Origin: UBA4421 sp028228615
Lineage (GTDB): Bacteria; Pseudomonadota; Gammaproteobacteria; Pseudomonadales; Azotimanducaceae
Assembly: GCA_028228615.1 (NCBI GenBank)
Contig: JAOJBS010000012.1
Span: forward strand, 1-63,436
Direction: 5' to 3'
Length of the DNA stretch: 63,436 nucleotides
The notes beneath the pieces were generated by a model. It was not told the origin of the DNA. It did no database searches and saw only the letters and a list, made by a program, of their open reading frames with translations. Of this stretch, positions 50,160-57,513 are shown piece after piece. The number at the start of each line of letters is the position of its first letter. Position 1 is the stretch's first letter. The position numbers and the translations under genes are program-made.

Positions 50160-51005
50160 ATGTCACGTAAGCCAGTAATAACCAGCGCAGGTCTTGGTCT
50201 GCGCCGTTCTTTTATCGACGAACTTTCTGCCGACTTCCCAACTTCAATTAGCTTTATGGAAGTTGCACCAGAAAATTGGATTGATGTGGGCGGCCGTTTT
50301 GCCGTTGCACTGGAAAAGGCCACCTCTCAGGCACCACTTGTGTGTCATGGGCTGTCGCTAAATCTTGGCGGGCTCGCCCCCATCGACGAAGCCTTTGTAC
50401 ATCGCGTTAAGCACTTCCTCGAAACCTTTCAAGTAGCACATTACAGCGAACACCTAAGTTATTGTGGCGACGAAGGTCATTTATACGACCTCATGCCAAT
50501 TCCATTCACGCCCGCTGCTATCACCCATGTGGTAGATAGAATTAAGCGCGTGCAAGATATTTTAGGCCGCTCGATAGCGGTAGAAAACGTTTCTTACTAT
50601 GCCGCTCCGGGCAAAAGTATGAACGAAATAGAATTTCTCAACACGGTGCTAGAACGGGCTGACTGCCAACTACTGCTAGACATTAATAATGTTTATGTGA
50701 ACAGTGTTAACCATAAGTACGACCCCGAAGAATTCCTCAAAGCCCTGCCGGGCCAGCGCATTGCGTACGGTCATATAGCCGGACATTACAACGAGGCTGA
50801 AGACTTGCTTGTTGATACACACGGCGCTGACGTAGTGGACCCTGTTTGGTTACTTCTAGAAAAGGCTTATAACCATTTTGGCGTTTTCCCCACATTATTA
50901 GAGCGCGATTTTAATATTCCATCTATCGCGGACCTGTTGGTTGAAATCAACCAAATACATTCCATTCAGAGCAAATTCACCGCGTCGCAAGAGTTAAGGG
51001 TCTGA
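50160..51005 (+). CDS. hvfB: HvfB, multinuclear non-haem iron oxidase (MNIO, DUF692)
   Basis: 281-aa TIM-barrel MNIO enzyme that modifies the cysteines of the precursor. Metal ligands are in HGLSLNLGG (about residue 61), EHLSYCG, VENVSYYA, LLDINNVYVN, GHIAGHYNE, DTHGADVVDPVW and ERDFNIP, the full set of His/Glu/Asp of DUF692. It starts 8 bp after hvfA. It is expected to act with HvfC in the cytoplasm before export of the peptide. Length and motifs match HvfB/BufB enzymes. Confidence 0.94.
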   Translation: MSRKPVITSAGLGLRRSFIDELSADFPTSISFMEVAPENWIDVGGRFAVALEKATSQAPLVCHGLSLNLGGLAPIDEAFVHRVKHFLETFQVAHYSEHLSYCGDEGHLYDLMPIPFTPAAITHVVDRIKRVQDILGRSIAVENVSYYAAPGKSMNEIEFLNTVLERADCQLLLDINNVYVNSVNHKYDPEEFLKALPGQRIAYGHIAGHYNEAEDLLVDTHGADVVDPVWLLLEKAYNHFGVFPTLLERDFNIPSIADLLVEINQIHSIQSKFTASQELRV

Positions 51006-51009
51006 ATCA

Positions 51010-51792
51010 ATGAGCCCCAATTTTGCTGAGGTACAAAAAACCTTCACTGCGCATATGCGCGACCCAGCATCGAATCCTGGCCCTGCCGATATTGAAGATA
51101 GAAGACTGCAAATTTATCGCGACTTGGTATTCAACAACATCGAATCCCTTATCGCCGGCAGTTTTCCTGTGCTGAAAACTATTTACCCTGCCGAGCAATG
51201 GAAAATACTGATTAGGGCCTTTGTCAGAGATCACATTTCTCACACCCCGCATTTTCCGAAGATGCCCCAAGAATTTCTCATGTTTCTCCAACACAAAGAG
51301 CAAGAGGAGTCTGAGTTTCCGTTCGCCTTTCCCTTCACTATGGAACTTGCTCACTATGAATGGCTAGAGCTCGCCATTGATTTAGATACGCGCAACATTA
51401 CCCACAACCCAGTGAGCAGCGCTGAAGCATTCATTGATCAATGCCCGTTGATCAACCCCATCTCTACCACTGTCGGATTTAGTTGGCCTGTGCATGAGAT
51501 TGGCCCAGATTTCCTACCCGAGGAGGCTCCAGAGCTACCGACCTATATCATTGTTTATCGAAACAGCGAGTTAAAAACCGGATTTATGGAATTGAACCCC
51601 TTAGCGGCAATGTTGATCGAAAAAATCGGCACAAATGCCAATCAGACTGGGAAGGAAATATTGCAGCAGATCAGCAGTGACATTGGTCATGCAAATTCTA
51701 GCGTAGTAATCCAGGGTGGCTGTGAATTGATGTATGAAATGGCAGCCAAACATATCCTTTTGGGCACCACCCCAAAGCAAATAGAAACTTAA
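51010..51792 (+). CDS. hvfC: HvfC, DUF2063 partner protein
   Basis: 260-aa protein. The N-terminal DUF2063 domain (RRLQIYRDLVFNNIESLIAGSFPVL, PHFPKMPQEFLMFL) is a helical bundle once labelled DNA-binding; in RiPP systems it binds the precursor leader and the MNIO enzyme. The C-terminal ~100 residues (LPTYIIVYRNSELKTGFMELNPLAAMLIEKI) form a small domain like the RiPP-recognition part of the family. It starts 4 bp after hvfB, so the two are coupled. Confidence 0.92.
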   Translation: MSPNFAEVQKTFTAHMRDPASNPGPADIEDRRLQIYRDLVFNNIESLIAGSFPVLKTIYPAEQWKILIRAFVRDHISHTPHFPKMPQEFLMFLQHKEQEESEFPFAFPFTMELAHYEWLELAIDLDTRNITHNPVSSAEAFIDQCPLINPISTTVGFSWPVHEIGPDFLPEEAPELPTYIIVYRNSELKTGFMELNPLAAMLIEKIGTNANQTGKEILQQISSDIGHANSSVVIQGGCELMYEMAAKHILLGTTPKQIET

Positions 51793-51817
51793 GTTACCTT
51801 CACAAAGGAGTCAGCAA

Positions 51818-52411
51818 ATGATCATAAGCGCAGCAACCAAAGCGCAAATGTATTTAGACAAAATTAACGTAACAGACTTTATTGCCCCATTATTGCTTAG
51901 ACTTTACTTGGTACCCGTTTTTTGGATGGCGGGCACCATGAAGTTAGGCAGCATGGAGAGCACCATTGAATGGTTTGGCAATTCGGATTGGGGCTTAGGT
52001 TTACCCCTGCCCTTTCTTATGGCATGGATTGCAACATTGACCGAAAGTATTGGAGCTGTGTGCTTGTTCTTCGGCTTTGCAACCCGATGGATTTCTATTC
52101 CATTGATAATCACCATGGTGGTTGCAGCCGTCACAGTACACCTGCCAAACGGCTGGTTGGCCATTGCAGAAGGCAGCGGTCTATTTGCCACCGAGAGAAC
52201 TATGGGCGCAATTCAACGTCTTGATAGAGCCAAGGAAATTTTACAAGACAATGCGAACTACAGTTGGTTAACCGAAAATGGCAGCCTTGTCATTCTCAAC
52301 AACGGCATCGAGTTTGCTGCTACTTATACAATTATGCTTGTTGCTCTACTTTATGTAGGTGCCGGCAAACTCAGCATAGATCACCTCATTGCCAAACGTT
52401 TCCAAGGCTAG
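51818..52411 (+). CDS. hvfD: HvfD, DoxX-family membrane protein
   Basis: 197-aa DoxX-like protein with four transmembrane helices (PLLLRLYLVPVFWMAGTMKLG, LPFLMAWIATLTESIGAVCLF, ISIPLIITMVVAAVTVHL and a final ATYTIMLVALLYVG). It carries a longer loop between helices 3 and 4 than plain DoxX. AAAGGAG lies before the ATG, and the gap to hvfC is 25 bp. DoxX proteins accompany bufferin and HvfA operons, with a proposed but unproven membrane redox or copper-linked role. Confidence 0.88.
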   Translation: MIISAATKAQMYLDKINVTDFIAPLLLRLYLVPVFWMAGTMKLGSMESTIEWFGNSDWGLGLPLPFLMAWIATLTESIGAVCLFFGFATRWISIPLIITMVVAAVTVHLPNGWLAIAEGSGLFATERTMGAIQRLDRAKEILQDNANYSWLTENGSLVILNNGIEFAATYTIMLVALLYVGAGKLSIDHLIAKRFQG

Positions 52412-52456
52412 AAACTGTAGGGCAAAGGGCTATAAAAGTCCGTGAGAGGATATAAA

Positions 52457-52496
52457 GACGAAAAAAAGGCGACCCTAGGGTCGCCTTTTTTTCGTC
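52457..52496. terminator. bidirectional terminator, 40-bp perfect palindrome
   Basis: GGCGACCC and GGGTCGCC form the GC stem, flanked by A7 on one side and T7 on the other and by GACG/CGTC at the ends, so the whole 40 bp is a perfect palindrome. It ends the hvf operon and the convergent PuuD-like gene. Confidence 0.93.
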
Positions 52497-52566
52497 TGGT
52501 TGTGTCTATCTTTACTCGATCTGCAATCGGGCCAAATCAAAAGCCCACCGCAGCCAACACCCTCGA

Positions 52567-53217
52567 CTATAGAACTCGCAAAATACCTGCAAGCACTACG
52601 GTCAACACCAGACCAGAGACAATTACACCACGAACTGTAGTCAATGGACCTTGCTTACCTACAATTGCATTAACCTGAAGCGCTGCAATGATCACCAAAC
52701 ACGCAATAATTGCGTTGGCGTTTGAAGCAATGCCACCACTGGAAAGGTGCGCGCTTGATCCCATAAACCACAACATCGGTAGAGAGAAAAGAGTATTTGT
52801 ACGTGAGGCAAGACCGGCCTTAGGAGCCGCGGCGGCTGCAGCAGGATCTGGCTCGTTACCTTGGGCAACGCCTTGGTTAGATTCAACAATGATCTTTTGG
52901 TTGGGCCAAATGATGAGCCAAACGTTAAGGAACATTAAGGTACCTAGCGTTGCACCAATTGTAATGTCACTGGTTAAGCCCGTATGACGATAGCCAAGTA
53001 ATATCACACCCGTAATGAAAGTACCCATGGCGCCCCAACGGAACCACCACAGAGCGCGAGGCGCTAATTTTGAAAATGCGTCCACTCGGGCATTCGGCTC
53101 AGCTTCTTTGAAATACTCTGTTTGCACAAAGTTAAAGTAATAAAGTAGGCCTATCCATGTAATACCAAACAGGAAGTGAGCATACCTCGCCAAGTAATCA
53201 ATAATCGCTGCGTCCAT
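52567..53217 (-). CDS. PuuD-like membrane protein (urate oxidase N-terminal family)
   Basis: 216-aa membrane protein with six or so hydrophobic helices. The YARYAHFLFGITWIGLLYYFNFVQ start, LAPRALWWFRWGAMGTF and the late SLPMLWFMGSSAH are hallmarks of the PuuD/urate-oxidase N-terminal domain family. Histidines in AHFLFG and AHLS suggest haem binding. Full-length PuuD has a C-terminal cytochrome c domain that is missing here, as in many marine bacteria, so urate oxidation is uncertain. GAGAGGA precedes the ATG. It converges on the hvf operon. Confidence 0.8.
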   Translation of the reverse strand: MDAAIIDYLARYAHFLFGITWIGLLYYFNFVQTEYFKEAEPNARVDAFSKLAPRALWWFRWGAMGTFITGVILLGYRHTGLTSDITIGATLGTLMFLNVWLIIWPNQKIIVESNQGVAQGNEPDPAAAAAAPKAGLASRTNTLFSLPMLWFMGSSAHLSSGGIASNANAIIACLVIIAALQVNAIVGKQGPLTTVRGVIVSGLVLTVVLAGILRVL

Positions 53218-53546
53218 AAAATCCTCTCGTTATGTTGCGAACTGTGAAGTACATCTTTTCCCTACTAGTGCCCTGAACGGCAAAAGTGGGTCCTCCACCT
53301 AAACCATCAAGAGGCAAAAATTAGACGTTCTATTAAGTTCTGAAAAACAATTTCTGAAAAATAAGTTCTGTAAAACGAATCTGGCGGAAGGATAACGAAT
53401 CACGGTACAAGGCACCAGCAAAAGCCTAACCCAAATAATGGATATTTAAGGGAAGGGCATGGCTGAAAATTTCTTCTAACGGTCGCTATGCGAAGGTGAA
53501 GTAGATCACTGTTACGGCATTGTTACTGGCCCAATACTGGGGAAAA
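53218..53546. other. intergenic region, puuD-like to TIGR03032 remnant
   Basis: 329 bp without a gene. It should contain the puuD-like promoter. At about 53337-53378 there are three imperfect, roughly 14-bp direct repeats around TTCTGAAAAA. Otherwise nothing is seen. Confidence 0.55.
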
Positions 53547-54235
53547 TTACTCGATAGAAAGTACGCGCCTAATCTGATCGTTCTTAAACCCAATCATACT
53601 GGGTCTTTTTACGCCAGGCAGCACTACCACATCGTAAAGCTCAGAGATAAAGCCCTCTGCATTGAGCGAATGCGGAATACCGCCGGTAGTGAGATCTACC
53701 ACCACTAGACCACTGCGAGCGGCTATTTGTTCTTTCTCCAAGCGTTCATCAAGCGCAAGACCATTGAAGGTCTTGTTGTCCCGCGGCCGAGATAAGCCAA
53801 GTATCGCGAAGTTGCCATGAAACGCGGCGCCGACTATTTCATTGCTTTCGATATCAATAACAACACCACCAGACTGCCGATGCTCACGCCAGCCTTCATT
53901 TACATTAGTTGTAGAAATCGCCGTGACATAGGCTGGTGCACCATCCTTCATCGCCAAACCATTTAGGTGGCAACGATCTTCGGGTTGCAGGTCGGAGATA
54001 AAACTTGGCTGCCAAAGCGGTTTAAAGCTGTGAGTGTCACTAACAGTGGCTAAACAGCTAAATAGGGTATTGATAAAAACCGGCTTACCGTCTGCACCCA
54101 AGGCGAGGTCATGCCATCTATGTCGCCGGTAATATGACTTAGCCTGGGTAGATAAAGGCGGTCATAGCCGTCGGCATCTTGACCTGCACCCAAAGTGTTA
54201 TTGAAGCGGTGCAAATGGTACAAATTGCTCATCAT
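53547..54235 (-). pseudogene. TIGR03032-family protein, truncated and frameshifted
   Basis: The frame beginning near 54235 reads LYHLHRFNN then DADGYDRLYLPRLSHITGDIDG. One base is missing around 54113-54117, and the frame that follows continues HDLALGADGKPVFINTLFSCLAT and on to a stop at 53547. This wording is that of TIGR03032 proteins (unknown function, beta-propeller-like, usually ~350 aa). The N-terminal third is missing. The remnant abuts the groEL terminator, so its 5' end was lost in a rearrangement. Non-functional as read. Confidence 0.7.
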
Positions 54236-54247
54236 CAAAATTCAGGC

Positions 54248-54276
54248 AAAAAAAACCCGGCCAAAGCCGGGTTTTT
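54248..54276 (-). terminator. intrinsic terminator of groESL
   Basis: ACCCGGC and GCCGGGT form a 7-bp stem with a CAAA loop, followed on the minus strand by a run of eight U. It lies about 20 bases after the groEL stop. Confidence 0.9.
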
Positions 54277-54294
54277 AAGCAAATGTAGATTGCT

Positions 54295-55932
54295 CTACAT
54301 CATGCCGCCCATGTCAGGCATACCGCCAGGCATTCCGCCTCCAGCACCACCTTCGTCAGGCTGATCACTTACCATAGCTTCCGTTGTGATCATAAGACCC
54401 GCAACAGAAGACGCAGCTTGTAGTGCTGTTCTGGTCACTTTAGCTGGGTCAAGAATACCCATCGCTAACATGTCTCCGTACTCACCGGTAGCAGCGTTGT
54501 AACCATCGTTACCGCTTAGTGATGCAACCTTGTCCAGAACGACAGCGCCTTCAACGCCAGCGTTGTGAGCGATTTGACGCAATGGTGCGCTCATAGCGCG
54601 TACTGCTAAAGCAATACCTACGTTTTGGTCTTCGTTATCACCCACAGCTGTTTCTGCTGCGGCAATAGCGCGTACCAAAGTTACACCACCGCCAGGCACA
54701 ACACCTTCTTCAACGGCTGCACGAGTTGAATGCAATGCATCTTCTACTCGAGCTTTCTTTTCCTTCATTTCGACTTCAGTTGGCGCACCAACTTTAATTA
54801 CTGCAACACCACCCGCTAACTTAGCTAGGCGTTCTTGTAGTTTTTCACGATCGTAGTCAGAAGAAGTGTCTTCGATTTCCTGTCGAATCTGCTTGATTCG
54901 ACCAGCGATCTCGTCCTTGTCACCAGCGCCATCAACAATAGTTGTATTTTCTTTTGTTGAAGAAACACGCTTAGCAGTACCAAGGTCTTCTAGCGTTGCA
55001 CCTTCCAAGGTTAAACCAACCTCTTCAGAAATAACTGTGCCGCCAGTCAATACTGCGATGTCTTGCAACATTGCTTTACGACGATCGCCAAAGCCAGGTG
55101 CTTTAGCCGCTGCAACTTTAACGATGCCGCGCATGTTGTTCACTACGAGTGTAGCCAATGCTTCGCCTTCGATGTCTTCAGCAACAACAACCAATGGTCG
55201 GCCTGCTTTTGCAACATTTTCAAGGATTGGCAGCAAATCTCGGATGTTAGAGATTTTTTTGTCGCACAAAAGAATGAAGGGGTCTTCATGCTCAGCGGCC
55301 ATAGAATCTTGATTGTTGATGAAGTAAGGAGACAAATAACCGCGATCGAACTGCATGCCTTCTACAACATCTAATTCGTTCTCAAGGCCTGAACCTTCTT
55401 CAACGGTAATTACACCTTCTTTACCGACCTTTTCCATAGCTTCGGCAATGATCTCGCCTACAGCTGAATCGCTGTTAGCAGAAATAGTACCTACTTGAGC
55501 AATGGCTTTAGTATCTTCACATGGTGTTGCCATGCTTTTGATCTGCACTACTGCTGCAGCTACTGCTTTATCAATACCGCGCTTGAGATCCATTGGATTC
55601 ATGCCTGCGGCAACTGACTTCAACCCTTCTTGTAGAATGGCTTGGGCCAAAACTGTTGCGGTTGTTGTGCCGTCGCCAGCTTCATCAGAAGTTTGGCTAG
55701 CCACCTCTTTAACCATCTGTGCGCCCATGTTCTGAAATTTGTCTTTCAGTTCAATTTCTTTGGCTACAGATACACCGTCTTTAGTCACTGTTGGTGAACC
55801 GAAGGACTTGTCTAAAACAACATTACGTCCCTTAGGTCCAAGCGTAACTTTTACTGCGTCTGCAAGGACATTTACGCCCTCTAGCATTAGGCTACGCGCG
55901 TCATCACCGAATTTTACGTCTTTAGCGCTCAT
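54295..55932 (-). CDS. groEL: chaperonin GroEL
   Basis: 545-aa Hsp60 chaperonin. The N-terminus KDVKFGDDARSLMLEGVNVLADAVKVTLGPKG is quoted here only in part by its hallmarks: VTLGPKGRNVV, the ATPase DGTTT (about residue 86), the apical region and the Gly-Met tail GGMPDMGGMM. It folds client proteins in the cytoplasm with GroES, which is encoded 40 bp upstream. GAGGAAA precedes the ATG. A clear terminator follows. Confidence 0.97.
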   Translation of the reverse strand: MSAKDVKFGDDARSLMLEGVNVLADAVKVTLGPKGRNVVLDKSFGSPTVTKDGVSVAKEIELKDKFQNMGAQMVKEVASQTSDEAGDGTTTATVLAQAILQEGLKSVAAGMNPMDLKRGIDKAVAAAVVQIKSMATPCEDTKAIAQVGTISANSDSAVGEIIAEAMEKVGKEGVITVEEGSGLENELDVVEGMQFDRGYLSPYFINNQDSMAAEHEDPFILLCDKKISNIRDLLPILENVAKAGRPLVVVAEDIEGEALATLVVNNMRGIVKVAAAKAPGFGDRRKAMLQDIAVLTGGTVISEEVGLTLEGATLEDLGTAKRVSSTKENTTIVDGAGDKDEIAGRIKQIRQEIEDTSSDYDREKLQERLAKLAGGVAVIKVGAPTEVEMKEKKARVEDALHSTRAAVEEGVVPGGGVTLVRAIAAAETAVGDNEDQNVGIALAVRAMSAPLRQIAHNAGVEGAVVLDKVASLSGNDGYNAATGEYGDMLAMGILDPAKVTRTALQAASSVAGLMITTEAMVSDQPDEGGAGGGMPGGMPDMGGMM

Positions 55933-55972
55933 CGCTTATTTCCTCTTAACTCGTGCTAGTGGAAGGAAGGGT

Positions 55973-56263
55973 TTAGCCTTCCAAAACCCCAAAAATTTCG
56001 CTTTCGCTCAAGATGAGAAGTTCTTCTCCATCAATCTTGACGGTGCTACCAGCGTACTGGCCAAATATGATCTTATCGCCTGTCTTAACATCTAAGGCGC
56101 GTACGTCGCCGCCATCAGTCATTTTGCCAGGTCCTGCCGCAAGAATTTCACCTTGTGAAGGCTTTTCAGTGGCGGAATCAGGAAGCACGATACCACCAGA
56201 ACTGATGGCCTCTTCTTCCAACCGACGCACGACAACGCGGTCGTGTAGGGGTCGAATATTCAT
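55973..56263 (-). CDS. groES: co-chaperonin GroES
   Basis: 96-aa Hsp10. The start NIRPLHDRVVVRRLEEE, the mobile loop around EAISSGGIVLPDSATEKPSQG (GGIVLPD contacts GroEL) and the C-terminal LLILSESEIFGVLEG are typical. GGGAGAA lies before the ATG. It is the first gene of the groESL operon, with a sigma32-type promoter and a CIRCE operator upstream. Confidence 0.97.
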   Translation of the reverse strand: MNIRPLHDRVVVRRLEEEAISSGGIVLPDSATEKPSQGEILAAGPGKMTDGGDVRALDVKTGDKIIFGQYAGSTVKIDGEELLILSESEIFGVLEG

Positions 56264-56382
56264 TAACTAGTTCTCCCAGTTGCTCCAAATACGGAATACT
56301 TTCCAAAACATGGGAGGTCGTAAACGCTGTTTAGCGATAGCTCACCCCCCACATGATTTGACGCTAATGCGCCAGCTCTCCC

Positions 56383-56409
56383 TTAGCAGTCTCCAGAAGA
56401 GAGTGCTAA
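56383..56409. promoter_or_regulatory. CIRCE element (HrcA operator) in the groES 5' region
   Basis: TTAGCAGTC, nine bases, GAGTGCTAA. This is the CIRCE consensus TTAGCACTC-N9-GAGTGCTAA with one mismatch. It lies just downstream of the probable transcription start. HrcA would bind here; hrcA is not in the window. Confidence 0.85.
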
Positions 56410-56422
56410 TGCGAGAGCGAGT

Positions 56423-56453
56423 ATAATAGGGTCAGTGCAGCGATATTCAAGGG
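56423..56453 (-). promoter_or_regulatory. sigma32 (RpoH)-type heat-shock promoter of groESL
   Basis: On the minus strand CCCTTGAA (56446-56453) is followed after 14 bases by CCCTATTAT (56423-56431), close to the RpoH consensus CTTGAA / CCCCATNT. The start point would fall near 56416, just before the CIRCE element. Confidence 0.7.
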
Positions 56454-56587
56454 CAGATTGAAATTAGAAAGGACTATTTGCTAGGCAACTCACACCCAAT
56501 AGAGCCAAGGACCAGCTGCTTGCTGGTAGTAAATGGCAGCAACGCCCGAAAATGCCGCCAGCCTAGAGGAAGCGCGATCGAGCCACC

Positions 56588-57100
56588 TCAGTCATCCTCT
56601 TTACGCAGGTATTCGCCTTCAACCGTGGTGCCAGGCTTGCTGGCGTCCGGAGCAGGTTTCGTTGGGCCGGCACCTGGTCCTGTTGGCGACGACTCGCCAC
56701 CCGTCTCGTAGAAAGATGCATTGGCGCTCATGTTGCTTTGTACATTTGCCTGCAAAGTGGCGTTGCGCAGAATAGCACTGGCGATGGCCATACGACTCGG
56801 CGGAAAGAGCAAAAGAAAGCCCACTGTATCCGTAACAAACCCAGGCGTAATCAACAGCGCACCGGCGATACCCAGCAAAATACCTTCAGCTATTTCTTGC
56901 CCCGGCACTTGACCAGAATTCATACGCCCTACACCCCGAGTTAAGGTGGCTAAGCCTTGACGTTTTAACAATGACACACCAATAACCGCCGTTAACATGA
57001 CTAATCCAACCGTTGGCAACGCATCAATGTAGCCAGCCACCGTGAACAGGAGGTACATTTCAATAATGGGCATCAAAAAAAACAGCAGCAACCAGGGCAT
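56588..57100 (-). CDS. fxsA: FxsA-family membrane protein
   Basis: 170-aa inner-membrane protein. The FxsA start PWLLLFFLMPIIEMYLLF, the loop PTVGLVMLTAVIGVSLLKRQG and the second pair of helices (GILLGIAGALLITPGFVTDTVGFLLL) are typical. The C-terminal ~50 residues are Pro/Gly/Asn-rich and variable. E. coli FxsA affects exclusion of phage T7 by F plasmids. GAGG is eight bases before the ATG. The start overlaps the divergent alkyltransferase-like gene by 35 bp. Confidence 0.9.
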   Translation of the reverse strand: MPWLLLFFLMPIIEMYLLFTVAGYIDALPTVGLVMLTAVIGVSLLKRQGLATLTRGVGRMNSGQVPGQEIAEGILLGIAGALLITPGFVTDTVGFLLLFPPSRMAIASAILRNATLQANVQSNMSANASFYETGGESSPTGPGAGPTKPAPDASKPGTTVEGEYLRKEDD

Positions 57101-57497
57101 AAAAAAAACCTCAAAGTCTATTAGAGCTAAAAATGGGGGTAGCCCGCCTGCAAATCAACCCAATGCGCAAAACTTTGACAGCAGTGAGGATTCTGCTGAA
57201 CTGGATAAACCCCAACTCATTTGGCAAGTTGTAGCCAGTATTCCCAAAGGCAAAGTTGCCAGCTACGGACAAATCGCTGAACTAGCTGGCCTGCCCGGTT
57301 ATGCCAGATATGTGGGCACTACCCTTAGCCGCCTACCTGCCGGTAGCAAACTACCTTGGCACCGCGTGGTTAACGCTGCAATGAAAATCGCCGAACGTGG
57401 CGGTTCTCGCATGATTGAACAGCGACGCTTACTTGAAGCCGAGGGTGTAGTGCTGATCGGCGAGAAAATTTTGCAACATCACCGCTGGCAAATTTAG
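57066..57497 (+). CDS. alkyltransferase-like protein (ATL, MGMT fold)
   Basis: 143-aa protein. The C-terminal ~90 residues are the DNA-binding MGMT domain (IPKGKVASYGQIAELAG, YARYVGTTLSRLP). The active-site PCHR of O6-alkylguanine methyltransferases is LPWHRVV, with Trp replacing Cys (about residue 108), so it cannot dealkylate but can flag O6-alkylguanine for nucleotide excision repair, as ATL proteins do. The N-terminal ~50 residues are Lys/Asn/Ser-rich and unlike the family. The start at 57066 has GGAGG eleven bases upstream, but a later non-ATG start is possible. Confidence 0.82.
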   Translation: MGIKKNSSNQGIKKTSKSIRAKNGGSPPANQPNAQNFDSSEDSAELDKPQLIWQVVASIPKGKVASYGQIAELAGLPGYARYVGTTLSRLPAGSKLPWHRVVNAAMKIAERGGSRMIEQRRLLEAEGVVLIGEKILQHHRWQI

Positions 57498-57513
57498 CAG
57501 AACGTACGCGTTT

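Noticed and set aside
53520..53708. Short plus-strand frame opposite the TIGR03032 remnant
   Set aside because: Antisense shadow of the remnant without its own start signals.
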